A stretch of 64,000 nucleotides of DNA from Symbiodinium sp. CCMP2592 (Eukaryota > Sar > Dinophyceae > Suessiales > Symbiodiniaceae). The stretch's first letter is position 1; each line of letters starts with the position of its first letter. Shown piece by piece: positions 33,978-49,678 of this stretch. The stretch lies in contig CAJNDT010005876.1 of the NCBI GenBank assembly GCA_905221615.1, positions 181,001 through 245,000 on the forward strand, given 5' to 3'. The notes under the pieces were generated by a model, which worked only from the letters and a program-made list of their open reading frames with translations, searched no databases and was not told the origin of the DNA. The position numbers were made by a program, and so were the translations under genes.

Positions 33978-35604
33978 ATGTCCGGGAGCAAGCCAAAGCC
34001 CGAAGCTCTCTACGCTGGGAAGCTTCATTCACCTAAACCCCGACTTGGAGGTTCAGTGGTAGTTATAAGTGGGTCATAAGTCCCTTTATATGGGTGATAG
34101 TTATAGTTAGCTTACTTATAAGTGCCTTATTGTGCGTCATAATTATAGTTAGCTTACTTATAACCCCACATATAACTGCCCATGAAGCTCCATGTAGACT
34201 CTACCGAAGCTTGCCACGGGGTGCTCGCGTAGTTGCCAGAACCTGAGCAGGTACCTAAAGCATAAAACCCGAACAGCAGCAAGAATCCTTGCGGGGGTTA
34301 GCCTTGAGTTTTGCAAAGATTTTGTGCCAGAATCTTGTAGGGGTGGTGGTCTGGGGTTTAAGAAGTTTAGGTGTTCGCAACATGTTTCCTGCTAAGAGAT
34401 TATACTTCCACGGATCGAAGCAAGACAGATTTATTGCAAGTTTGGTAGGCAGCCAGACGATCGCGGAACCTAGCCAAGCACCATAATATAGAAGCTAGAA
34501 TAATGACCTATACGCTTTCTATTAGAGCATAGTCATAATATACGCCGAATCAATGTTTCGGAAATTAAGACACCCATAAAGTCATAAAGCCATAATCGCG
34601 GAATCCTACACCCTAAACTCGAAACTCGACATCCCAACCCACAATCTTTGTCATAGTTGGGTAACATTTTACATTTTTATGGGCACTTAAACCCAAGAAG
34701 GAATAAAAATGTACATTTTTAATCTTATCCCAACCATGAACTAGCAATCCTAAACCCCTTAAGCCAAGAACCGTAAATCCTGAACCCCGACATCCTAAGC
34801 CCTAAAGCCTTAAACCCCCAAAAACTCGAAAGGCCCAGGATGATACCCCCGATTCCCCTTGAATCCCTTTTGTGGATCGGTTTTGTTTTGGGGCATGGAG
34901 GGGTGTAGGGTTGCAGGGTTTGGGTGTTTAGCTTTGGGGGTTTCGGATGTAGAGTTTGGGGCTTGGGGTTTGCAGGCCTTTAGTTTAGAGTTTCGGATTT
35001 AGGATTTGGGTTTAGGACAGACTGAACATGGAGAACTTTGCACTGGACCCTAAAACCCCTAGACCCCAAACCTGAAACCTTGAGCCCTCTGAACCCTAAA
35101 CCCTAAACCCTGGGCCCTAAACCCTAAACCCTACACCCTAAACCCTAAACCCTAAATCCTAAACCCTAAACCCTACACCCTGAACCTCCAGGTGCACCGG
35201 CCGTGTTGGACCTGACCTCTGCGCTGACAGCCGCTCTGGGCCGCTGGCCCGGAGGCACTCAGCTTAGAGAGAGGGCTTTGGGGTTGAGGATTTGTTGGTC
35301 CCTATAATGGGCTATATAATAGCTATATTAAGGGTATATACCTAGGGGTCCTTATTAAGAGTCCCTCCTTTTTGAGGGCAACCCTATGCCTATACCCTAA
35401 ACCCTAAAGGCCCTAAACCGAAGAGGCCTAAACCCTAAACCAAGAAGCTCTAAAGCCTGGAACCACATGCCCTGAAGCGTTTCACCACTGCATGTCAGGG
35501 CCAAATGGATTCTGTCACGATTTTGTTCTTGTCAGGATGCTGACTTCGAGTTCAGTGTTCCGACGCCTAGGGTTTCGGTGTGGCTGATGTGCAGTAGGAA
35601 GTAG
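33978..35604 (+). CDS. Gene Z: 5-exon gene, 122 aa, unknown function
   Basis: Exons 33978-34050 (ATG, MSGSKPKPEALYAGKLHSPK), 34198-34228 (STEACHGVL), 34833-34879 (PRMIPPIPLESLLWI), 35191-35281 (APAVLDLTSALTAALGRWPG, then GTQLRERAL) and 35478-35604 (VSPLHVRAKWILSRFCSCQD, ending CSRK and TAG) join in phase (0-1, 1-2, 2-1, 1-2, 2-stop). Intron 1 (34051-34197) is an F6 MITE: GT lies in its left inverted repeat (GGAG|GTTCA) and AG in its right one (CCATGTAG|). The middle reads as two helices with a Trp. No domain or targeting signal recognised. Confidence 0.55.
34043..34196. mobile_element. MITE family F6 acting as an intron
   Basis: ACTTGGAGGTTCAGTGGTAG and a diverged inverse at the right, with GCTTACTTATAA arms duplicated inside. 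It coincides, within a few bases, with intron 1 of gene Z. Confidence 0.7.
34649..34744. mobile_element. MITE family F9
   Basis: TGTCATAGTTGGGTAACATT at the left and ATCCCAACCATGAACTAG at the right. The outer arms pair only partly; the ACATTTTTA arms pair well. Two more copies lie at 40135 and 40611. Confidence 0.7.
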
Positions 35605-35836
35605 AGTCAGTGTCCTGCTGGTATAATGACGATCTCTTGTACCACTGGTATAATGGATAGTATATGACTATATGGTACCATAACTTTAACTACATACAGA
35701 CATGTTACACTAGAGCCATCATAGTGTGCCCGCCGAGCCGAGCTTCTTCCATAACTTTCTGCCATTGCCTGCCTCGCCTGCTTGCACCAGAAGTCATGCG
35801 AGTACTGAGGGCTTTGATTAGAAAGTCTTAAGAGCC

Positions 35837-36654
35837 ATGCAGGCCCCCAGCAACAGATTCCTGAATTCCCATTGCGAGGTTTAGGGTTTTAGGGTTTGCC
35901 GTTTTGGGCTCAGGTGTCGAGCAAGAGGTCACTATCTTCTTCACAGTCTGTCGGGCTTGCGAATACAGATTCTACCACTTCTGGGGCCAGGAGCCATTGT
36001 TTTCTGAAGCTCTCATCTGCTTGGTCCGCGAAGCATTTGGCCCAAGAGGGGATATGCGGACATGATGCGTTCAAGGCTCGTGCACGACCCTCTTGCAGAT
36101 CTTCTGTCGCAATTCGGGTCCCAGCCTTTATTCCTATTTTTAATGTTACCGTTCCTACAATTATTACAATTGCTATAACATTGTATATAGTTCTTATGAT
36201 GGGAGCTCATATCCCCGAAGAGGTTCCTGATCCTCTGAGCCTTAGTCCAGGGCTGCTAGGCCCAAAACCGATCTTCGAGGACTCGGCATGCATTTCTTCG
36301 TTATGCCACTCTGTTTATGCAGAGGTATGAGTGTGTGCATACTTTTTATACATATACTTATACATATATATATATATATATATATATTGTATGTATATAA
36401 ATATACATATTATTAGTATATTGCTACCATGCTCTTGCTGCAAGTGCTACGGGCAACAGTCTTCTTCTCTTGGTTGGCATCTCCATTGCAGCCAGTACTG
36501 TCGGTGCCACAGCACGACTACTCTTGTTACGAGGCCCTCAAACGTCAATACCAGAGACCAAATTAGTGTGCAACGCCTCGCAATTGTCGGATTGGCCTGC
36601 GGCTGTTTTCGTCCGGGTCCCAGTTTGACAGTTTGCATCAGGAGGTCCATCTAA
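35837..36654 (+). CDS. Gene W: 3-exon gene, about 220 aa, possible membrane protein
   Basis: Exon 1, 35837-35878, starts ATG (MQAPSNRFLNSHCE|gtttag). Exon 2, 35914-36324, is open for 137 codons and includes VTVPTIITIAITLYIVLMMG, a good membrane segment, then PEEVPDPLSLSPGLLGPKPI and ends GCAGAG|gtatga. Exon 3, 36445-36654, starts CYGQQSSSLGWHLHCSQYCR and ends in TAA. All joins are phase 0. The intron between exons 1 and 2 would be only 35 nt, unusually short. A rival frame for the start of exon 2 (VEQEVTIFFTVCRACEYRFY) is also protein-like but closes after 48 codons, so the split could differ. Confidence 0.4.
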
Positions 36655-37107
36655 CGCGACGACTGCTGCCACTGCTACTGCTACTGCTACTGCTACTGCT
36701 ACTGCTACTGCTACTGCTACTGCTACTGCTACTGCTACTGCTACTGCTACTGCTACTGCTACTCTGCTGCTGCTAGTGCTACTGTGACTGTGACTACGTC
36801 TACTGGCTGCGAGTATGACTCATGACTGCGCCGACTACGCCACCACGACTACCACTAGGACGACGACAACGGCTGTGGCTACGCCTACGAGTACGACCGT
36901 GACGAGGCCTACGACGACGACTGCAGCTACGGCTACGACTGCGACTGCGACCACGATCATGGCCACGACAACGACCACGACCTCGACCGCTGCTGGTGCT
37001 CCTCCTCCTCCTCCTCCTCCTCCTCCTCCTGCTCCTCCGACTACAACAACAACTACTACTACGACTATTACTACTATTACTAGTACGAGTAGTAGTACTA
37101 CAACTAG

Positions 37108-37183
<76 letters not shown>

Positions 37184-37225
37184 ACGACTACGACTACGAC
37201 TACGACTACGACTACGACTACGACG

Positions 37226-37262
<37 letters not shown>

Positions 37263-37322
37263 GTACTACTAGTACTACTAGTACTACTAGTACTACTAGT
37301 AGTACTACTACTACTACTACTA

Positions 37323-37368
<46 letters not shown>

Positions 37369-37377
37369 GACGACTAG

Positions 37378-37415
<38 letters not shown>

Positions 37416-37422
37416 GTAGTAG

Positions 37423-37471
<49 letters not shown>

Positions 37472-37485
37472 CCTCAGACAACACT
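36655..37485. repeat. Giant compound triplet repeat, (CTACTG)n then (TAC)n
   Basis: (CTGCTA)n at 36660-36765, a transitional ACG/GAC-rich stretch, (CTC)n near 37000-37030, then pure TAC with TACGAC and TAGTAC interruptions to about 37468. All frames are open. It lies between genes W and V. Confidence 0.95.
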
Positions 37486-37712
37486 GCTGCTCCCGGTGCT
37501 GCTGCCACAACAATTACGATCATGACGACGACGTTACTTTCTTCATAGATTCATTGTTTGTTGCTTATAACCTTATCATCATCAGAGGCCGGGTTGTGTT
37601 GGAACGGATTTTCTTGTATCGTCGTCATCCCGGAAATAAGTGTGTATGTGTTGTAGCTAGTGTAGTTGTCAAGAGGTCAGATGTTAGTGAAGCATCTGCC
37701 CAGGTTACCGCG

Positions 37713-37982
37713 ATGCGCCTGGCAAAGGCCAGGGAGCCACCCCTTCCACCCTTGCCTCTTATGGGTGCTTCTCTAAATTAGGGTCCTTGTTTAGATCCAA
37801 ATATCTTATAAAAAGGACCTTAAAGGGGACCCTGATTTAGAGAACTGCCCATATACGGAGCATCCAGACCTCACGAAGTCCTGACTGTACTGCGAGTGGA
37901 AGCATGGGCTTTCTTCAGCTGGCGAGAACGCTGGCGTTCTGGGGTCGGGGGGATTGAAGGGTTCATAAATCGATTCAAGTAA
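37713..37982 (+). CDS. Gene V: 2-exon gene, 57 aa, unknown function
   Basis: Exon 1, 37713-37764, starts ATG (MRLAKAREPPLPPLPLM) after tgcccag|GTTACCGCG, and ends ATGG|gtgctt. Exon 2, 37861-37982, carries SRPHEVLTVLRVEAWAFFSW and GVGGIEGFINRFK, then TAA. The join is phase 1. The intron is an F10 MITE plus a few bases. The frame is open upstream of the ATG as well, so exon 1 could be an internal exon of a longer gene. Trp/Phe-rich middle; no domain recognised. Confidence 0.45.
37763..37850. mobile_element. MITE family F10 acting as an intron
   Basis: GGGTGCTTCTCTAAATTAGG and inverse CCTGATTTAGAGAACTGCCC. The donor GT is bases 3-4 of the left repeat. The acceptor AG lies 10 nt past the right end. 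Confidence 0.7.
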
Positions 37983-38105
37983 TCATGGTTTTAGGGTTAA
38001 AGCTTCGGGATTTCCAAGGGTGCTACTTCTCGTGCCTTCAACTTATTGTAGGGGTCTGTATAACTGACATCCCTTTTTACAGTGCCTACGTGACTAACTT
38101 GTATT

Positions 38106-38223
38106 ACTTGCAGGGTCGGGGGACTTAGTAGCTGGTTATTTTAGGGACTTATAAGTGCCATAACCCCGATTGGGGTCCCTTGTAGGTTACTTATAAGTCT
38201 ACCTACTACCTACTTACTAAGTC
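38106..38223. mobile_element. MITE family F1, right end truncated
   Basis: ACTTGCAGGGTCGGGGGACT with the F1 interior, ending at CTTACTAAGTCC. It lies just before the candidate start of gene T. Confidence 0.8.
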
Positions 38224-38272
38224 CGGTTAAACTCCAAATTTTCATCCGAGCGAAAACGCTTTTATATAGTAG

Positions 38273-38461
38273 ATGCCCCAGAGCACGAAATTGGTCAGAG
38301 ACCTTTTGCTGGAACGTTGCAGAACCCTGCGAAGCCCGATTCCCTAAACCCCAAACCCCTAAGCCCTTAAACCCTAAACCCCTAAACCTCTAAACCCCTA
38401 AACCCCTAAACCCTAAACGCCTACACCCAAACCCTTAAACCTTTAAACCCTCTATATATAT

Positions 38462-38500
<39 letters not shown>

Positions 38501-41500
38501 AGAAAAACATAAACCCTAAGCCGATTCCAACCCTTGCCGCCCTTGCAGCAACTCGTGCAGGCGCAGGCGGCGACTGCACGTCTCGCCAGGAGGCGACTTT
38601 TGAAGACTTGCGTAATTTAGAAGCCTGAATTAGTATATTATTGTTAATGTTAGTATAAGTATTAGTATTAATGGTAATACTGTTCCCGAAGGGATCCTGA
38701 GCATACTTACTCTACCTATACTAGAATAGATTCCGCAACCATATGTTGATCATGAAGGCCCTAAACCCTAAATCCGTTGTGGAACCCTGTTTAAAGGAGT
38801 CATTTTAAGGAGTCCCGGCCCAAGCGGATTCGGCGAACGGAGCAGGTCGAGGCTTTAGGGTTTAGTTTGCAGGGTTTAGGGCTTATGCGTCTGGGGCTTA
38901 GGGCCTACATTCTTTGGCTTCGGGATTTACGGAAGATATCTCATGACCATGATCATGTAGCACAAATACTGAAGACCGTTGTTCCACGAAATTTTGTGAC
39001 CGTAAAAGTTTTCATAGCAGCACGGATAATAGGCGGCGTAGACATACAAATATAATCATAATAACAATAATCTAATCATAATAACAAGAGTCATAATCGC
39101 TCCAAAGTCAGCGGCTAAAACACCCCATGCAATGGTGAAGTTGCCAATGAAGGCAGCACCTCGGGGCATAGTAGGGCATATGGTTTAGGGCTTGAGGGCT
39201 TGGGGTTGCTACGGCAAATCCTAAATCGTGGGGTTTAACCAGTTAGCGGTGCTGGAACTTAAACAGCGAACACTCCAAGGGTTTAGGGTTTTCGGGATGT
39301 GTTGGGTTTGGGTTTTACGGTTTACCGTTTAAAGGGGTTAGGGGTTTAAGAGATCAGGGGAGCCCCTCTCCGATGCGCACGGCACCGACTACCCAAATTC
39401 GCCTACAAGAATTGACATGTGTTAAAGACACATATGGGAGGTTGTCAAAATTAGGGTCCCTTTTTTGGGTACCCTAAATATTAGGTGCCGCACGATAATA
39501 AGGACCCGAAGAGTGACCCTAATTTTGACAACCACCCATATATGTAACCCCCCAACATACCCTACACCCGGAACCAAGCGGTACGGCACAGACCTGGGCG
39601 GCTGAGGTTCCAGACGGCTGATCAGAGTCCGGCGCCCAGTCAGCTTCCCCAAAGAAGCCACGGACCAAGAAGTATCGGAGTTGATTGGTTTAGGGTTTAG
39701 GGTTGTTCTTGAGATTTTAGAGTTCCGCGGCAGCGTTTTGGGTCTTGCGGTTCAGCATCTTCGGTTCAAACGTTGAGATTCTTATCTATGTTCCGTCGCA
39801 AGCGATTATTCGACGTGGCCAGCCTTCACTTACTTCATCCAGAACTCTAAACGTCTAAATGCCGGAATCTCCAGCCACAGCCTCGCCAAAAGCCCCAGAA
39901 TCCCCAAGCAACCGCCCATACCCCAACTCCCAAAACCCCAAAGCCGGTTTAGGGTTTAGGGTTTAGGGTTACCTGAATTCCTCAACCATGAGCCCGAAGA
40001 CACCAGATTGCAAAAACCGTGAACCCTAAACTTGGAACCTTAAAGGCCAGAAGCCCCAAGGCCTATAAAACTTGAACCCCCACTCGAAAAAAAGCCCACA
40101 GCGCGAAGACCCCAAACCCTAAGCTTTCTACCTCTGTCATAGTTGGGTAACATTTTATATTTTTATGGGTAGTTAAACCGATAAGGAATAAAAACTTAAT
40201 CTTTAATCCTATCCCGACCATGAACTAGATACTTGCAAAGCTATGAACACAGTACCCTAAACCGACCTCCCCAAGCACCAAACAGTGTTAAGGGCGCCCT
40301 CAGTGAACCCTTATAGACCAGCCCTTGAAACCCTATATACTAGAGACTACTATCGTCCAACCCTGTTCCGAAAGTGAAGTCTCCCATCAACCCTAAACCC
40401 TACACCCTAGATTTAGCCCAAAACCCTATAGGCTTAACATATACTATCGTTACTATAGAACTACTATCCTTGAACTATAAGCCCCCCGTATCACCTCCGG
40501 CAAGGATCCCTCTCAGGGTCCCTTTAAGAATCCCTTAGAGGAACCCCCGAAGGGTCCCTTTAGAAAGGTTTAACTTCCCCTAAACCCTCTAAACTCTAAA
40601 ACGCTACATGTGTCATGGTTGGGTGACATTTTACATGTGTATGGGTGCTTAAACCCACAAAGGAATAACAACCAACATTAACAATACTATCCCAACCATG
40701 AACTAGCTATAAACCCCTAAACCCTAAACTCTAAACCCTTAAACTCTAAAACCCCTAAACCCTAAACCCCTAAACCCCTAAACCTCTAAACCCTCAAACC
40801 CCAAATCCCTAAACCCTAAACCCCTAAATCAAAAGCCCCTAAACTCTAAAACTAGCTACAAACCTTAAATCCCCTGAACCCTAAAAACCCTGAACCACTT
40901 AAACTCTAAAACCCCTAGACCCTAAACCCCCTAAATCCTAAAACCCCTGAACCCTAAAACTAGCTATAAACCCTACATCCCCTGAACCCTAAACCCCTGA
41001 ATCCTAAACCGCTTAAACTCTAAAACCCCTAAACCCCAAACCCCCTAAATCCTAAAACCCCTGAATCCTAAAACTAGCTATAAACCCTACATCCCTTGAA
41101 CCCTAAACCCCTGAATCCTAAACCGCCTAAACTCTAAAACCCCTAAACTGTAAACCCCCTAAATCCTAAAACCACTGAACCCTAGAACTAGCTATAGACC
41201 CTACATCCCCTGAACCCTAAACCCTCCTAAACCCGACTTTTGAAGCCGAGGCCTGGCCTTGCCTCTGGCAGCTGGAGCCCTGGCTCTGGGCGCTGCCGCC
41301 CTCAGCCCGGTACAGGCCCCTTTTGTTTTTTTTTTAGGGTTTAGGGTTGAGGGTTTAGTTTTAGTATTTTTTTTTGCGGCGGGGGGTTGAAGGTTTTGGT
41401 TTAGGGCTGTTGGGGTTTAGGGTTCTAGTATTCTAGGATTCTATACGGTTGTTGAAGGTTTAGGCGGGCAGCCGCAAGTATACGGCTATTCTACAACGCG

Positions 41501-41531
41501 AGGACGTCAGTTTTGTGACCTTCCTGGCTAG
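38273..41531 (+). CDS. Gene T: multi-exon gene, unknown function, alternative 3' ends
   Basis: Firm part: 38549-38611, 38825-38845, 38961-39001, 39108-39182, 39358-39440 and 39592-39687 join in phase. They read TRAGAGGDCTSRQEATFEDL, then DSANGA, QILKTVVPRNFVT, KTPHAMVKLPMKAAPRGIVG, MRTAPTTQIRLQELTCVKDT and LRFQTADQSPAPSQLPQRSH. A possible start is ATG 38273 (MPQSTKLVRDLLLERC) joined through a GC donor. Two 3' ends fit. Form A: 39756-39858 (IFGSNVEILIYVPSQAIIRR, TAA). Form B: 39803-39946 (DYSTWPAFTYFIQNSKRLNA), then 41246-41309 (RGLALPLAAGALALGAAALS, preceded by Arg), then 41472-41531 (TAG). Form B would place a twin-arginine-like hydrophobic segment in the protein, as in thylakoid-lumen signals. 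That is inference. Confidence 0.45.
38452..38502. repeat. (TA)n microsatellite
   Basis: TATATA runs interrupted by CACATACA inside a gene T intron. Confidence 0.95.
39436..39537. mobile_element. MITE family F4 supplying a splice donor
   Basis: GGGAGGTTGTCAAAATTAGG and inverse, flanked by ATAT-type bases on both sides. The GT at 39441 inside its left repeat is the donor of the gene T exon ending at 39440. Confidence 0.75.
40135..40230. mobile_element. MITE family F9
   Basis: TGTCATAGTTGGGTAACATT to ATCCCGACCATGAACTAG, slightly shortened inside compared with 34649. Confidence 0.75.
40540..41230 (-). repeat. CCCTAAA-rich degenerate tandem repeat, unit about 114 bp, with an F9 copy
   Basis: The word ACTAGCTATAAACCC recurs at about 40851, 40959, 41073 and 41187 (108-114 bp spacing). 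The rest is AAACCCCTGAACCCTAAA-like filler. An F9 element (40611-40706) leads the array, and ACTAGCTA is its right end. The array seems to have grown from the F9 end plus telomere-type sequence. Confidence 0.75.
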
Positions 41532-41991
41532 CGCAGTATCTTTTACCCCGCCTTGAACTGCCACTACTTCAATAAAAGTTTTGGAGGCATGCCGGGTGGA
41601 TCCTGACTGTTAGAATTCTGCGCAGGAAAGGCGAAAGGTGCCTCCATTCAGTGAAATCGTGAGTGTGTCAGACTTTCGTCCTGACACAGTGTGAGTTGTA
41701 AATCTACCTTGGGCCAAGGCTGCAAGCAATCACAGCTGTAATTAGTGGGATCGGAATAATTACCTGTAGCGACAGTATCTCCTCATCGTACTTCCATATA
41801 TGACCTCAGCCACAAAGCACAAAGCCCAAGCTCCTTTAAAGTCCTGAAGACCCAAACCCCGACCCTTATACCCCAAACCCTAAATCTCTAAGTCCCAAAA
41901 CCCTAAACCCCTACACTAAGGAGCGTTATTGCACTTTCGAAAAAACGCTACACTTACACCCTAAACCCTGAATCTCTGAGTCCTGGTTCAG

Positions 41992-42468
41992 GCCAAAGAA
42001 GAGAAGCGTCGACAGCAGGCCCCTGGGGGCTTCACTGCTCAAAGCAGATTGCCGCCCAAGGGCTTAGGGTCTAAGGTCTTGGGTTCAGGTTCAGAGGCTT
42101 CTGTTTTTGGGCTCATGGGGTGTAGGGTTTTTAGGTGTGCGGCTTTTAGGGTTGACGGTGACTGTTTGATTTAGGATTTTCTGGTTTCAGGTTTTGGGGC
42201 TTGCTGGACCTCACCTACACCTCCGTAGTTAGGAGCCCCAAAACTACACCCCCTGCCAGGATTTAAGCCAGCCCCCAAACCCGAAAGCCTTATATACTCT
42301 GAACTCCCTAAATCACCCAGCGCCCTGAACCCTAAACCCCAAACCCTAAACTCACTAAACCCTGCACCTTAAACCCCTCAAAACTAAATCCCGAACCCTA
42401 CACCCTAAACTTGCTTCTCAGCGTAGAGTCTTGAGCGATAAAACTTTCACATCCGAGGCCCGATTTAG
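41992..42468 (+). CDS. Two candidate exons between genes T and R
   Basis: 41992-42060 lies between ctggttcag and a GC donor (AAGG|gcttag) and is open in all three frames (AKEEKRRQQAPGGFTAQSRL or PKKRSVDSRPLGASLLKADC among them). 42422-42468 is open only as RRVLSDKTFTSEARF, between ttctcag and gttcag. The second frame of the first exon joins the second in phase. They may be the 5' end of gene R, but the link to 43074 is missing one exon. Confidence 0.35.
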
Positions 42469-42883
42469 GTTCAGGGCCGAGGGTCAACTACGAGGCACCG
42501 GGCTCGGGATGTAATCTGTTTGGGTTGAGGGTTTAGGGTTTAGGGATTTAGGGTTGAGGGTAGAGTTTTTAGTGGTATTGCTACATGTTGGGTTTTAACA
42601 TTTGACAGAGTAGCTTAGGTGACCTTGTACGATAGTCTCTGGGTTAGGCTAAGCAGATTACATGTCAGATGAGGTTGGCTGAGTATTTGGGCTAGGTCAA
42701 CTTATATTATTCGTTTATGGCATAGCAGATGATATATCAGGTTTGGTTAGGTCATCAGATTCTATGGTAGTTGAGTTAGGTTGTAGTCTGTTTGATGAAA
42801 GCATATCATCTCATATATTAGCTTCGATATTTTGTCCTATCCTATAGAGCTGGGGGTTTAGAGTGCCCTCTAGTATCCTGAAT

Positions 42884-43017
42884 ACTTGGACGGTCGGGGG
42901 ACTTAGTAACTGGTTATTTTAGGGACTTATACGTACCAGAACCCCAATTAGGGTCCCTTTTAGGGTACTTATAAGTCTACCTACTTCCTACTTACCAACT
43001 CCCTCGACCCTCCAAGT
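42884..43017. mobile_element. MITE family F1
   Basis: ACTTGGACGGTCGGGGGACT and inverse. It is followed directly by the right half of an F2 element whose end (TTTTCGAACAG|) supplies the acceptor of exon 43074. Confidence 0.85.
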
Positions 43018-43073
43018 AGTAGGATCCTTACTATAAGGATCGCAAAGTAAGGGTCCCCCCAATTTTCGAACAG

Positions 43074-48082
<5,009 letters not shown>

Positions 48083-48301
48083 AGTATATCCCAAAACCCC
48101 ATTCTCTACATGTCCTTAGGGTTCCTTGAGAACCCTAAACCCTAAACCGCTTATATCATAACTTTCTCAGAAGCACAGGCTCCGAGATCACCACAAACAA
48201 GCCTAACGTCTTAAAACTCCGAAACCTGTCATCTAGAGACCCTTGATGCAGAGGTGGGAACAAGTAATCCCCTTAAAGTCATGTAAGAGTTATTTTAAAA
48301 C

Positions 48302-48362
48302 TGCACTTTTAAACCCTATATCTGATTTCTGCACTTTAAAACCCTATATCTGATTTCTTGAG
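48302..48362 (+). repeat. Short tandem duplication of about 29 bp
   Basis: TGCACTTTTAAACCCTATAT CTGATTT occurs twice in a row in the gap between genes R and S1. Confidence 0.85.
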
Positions 48363-48382
48363 GCCCTTCTATCGCGTAGAAC

Positions 48383-48488
48383 ACCTGTCGGACCTTGCAC
48401 TTCCCCCCTGTGGCAGGCAGTGCCCGGGCTGCCGCGGGCAGGCGCACAGTGTTCAGTTTCAGACTGAATGCTACTTGGAGGGTCGGGT
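48383..48488 (+). CDS. Candidate exon upstream of gene S1
   Basis: Island from about 48383 (gcgtag|AACACC) to the F1 element at 48473, with a donor GAGG|gtcggg inside the F1 repeat. It is open in two frames (HLSDLALPPCGRQCPGCRGQ or TLHFPPVAGSARAAAGRRTV). It was not joined to anything. Confidence 0.3.
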
Positions 48489-48606
48489 GACTTAGTAACT
48501 GGTTATTTTAGGGACTTATAAGTACCATAACCCCAATTAGGGTACCTTTTGGGGTACTTATAAGTTTACTTACTACCTACTTACTAAGTCCCCCGACCCT
48601 CCAAGT
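48473..48606. mobile_element. MITE family F1
   Basis: ACTTGGAGGGTCGGGTGACT and a perfect inverse ending CCAAGT. An F6 element follows 37 bp later. Confidence 0.9.
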
Positions 48607-48642
48607 AGGGTTTAGGGGTCAGGATCCCGAACCCTAAACCCT

Positions 48643-48757
48643 ACTTGGAGGTTCACGGGTAGCTGGAGGTGGGGTTGTAAGTCCCCCAGTGTGGAATTTG
48701 ATTTTAGCTACCCTACTTAGAACCCCACTTACAATAGCTACCCATGAACCTCCAAGT
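48643..48757. mobile_element. MITE family F6
   Basis: ACTTGGAGGTTCACGGGTAG and inverse. It shares its first nine bases with F1, so the two families may be related. Confidence 0.85.
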
Positions 48758-49543
48758 ATCCTGCCCCGTCCCTCTCTCAATAATTTTGGGAATTTCAAAA
48801 CGTATAAACATACCTCTAACTTAAAATGTTTACAAGCTTTTTCATCTCCCCCCTCCAAAAAATGCTTTTCTTTTTCATGGGTCAGGTCAGAGTCGACTCA
48901 GAGTCGAAAAACCCTAAGCCCTGAACCCTAAGAGGGTGCCATGCTGTGAGCACAGGGGTGGGTTTAGGGAATAGGGTCTAAGGTTTAGGGTTGAGGATTT
49001 CAGGAGTAGAGTTTAGCGTTTAGGATTGAGAGTTTGAGGTTAGGTTGTCGAATTTGCGGCTTAGGGTTTAGGGTTCAACTTGTAGGGTTTGGGGTTTAGG
49101 GTTTATGGGGTCTTTCATCCTGCGGCGACAGCTGTCCTGAATATCAACCACCGTTCGCATTCGTTTACGTTGGCTTGACTCACCTAGCCAGTGCAAAGTA
49201 AGATTGGCAGAGACCCAAAACCCTGAACCCTTACAATCTGTGCACAGTAGCAGAATCCGAGACTCGAGACTGTCACTGTTGGTTCTTCTATGTGCCAAAC
49301 TCCGTCGCATACAAATCCTAAAACCTGGGGTATCCTGGGGTGGTGCGGATGCAGAGATTTCGTACAGTCAGAAGCTGGGTTTGGGAATTCTAGAGTCGGG
49401 ATTTGGAAGATAGGGTAAGAGGCAAATAGTTTCAACGTCAACTATGCCCTAAACCGAAACCCTGCTACACACCCTAAACCCTAACCTTTATAAACTCTAA
49501 ACCCCAAACCCTAGACCCTAAACCCCTAAACCCCTCAGAACTA

Positions 49544-49644
49544 CTGTTGATGATATAAATCCTGCATTACCCTAAGGACCCTAGACTATGGGAATTATGG
49601 TATATTCCTTATTACGGGTAGTGCAGGATTTCTATCATCAACCG
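49544..49644. mobile_element. MITE family F3
   Basis: CTGTTGATGATATAAATCCT to TTTCTATCATCAACCG with flanking ACTA and TATG, the same flanks as the copy at 25180. Confidence 0.8.
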
Positions 49645-49678
49645 TATGCACCCAAACCCCAGAGTCTTCCCTTGCAAG

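Noticed and set aside
39756..39943. A new gene starting at ATG 39859 immediately after the stop of gene T form A
   Set aside because: Zero spacing between a stop and the next start is implausible. The single exon 39803-39946 in another frame explains both pieces more simply.
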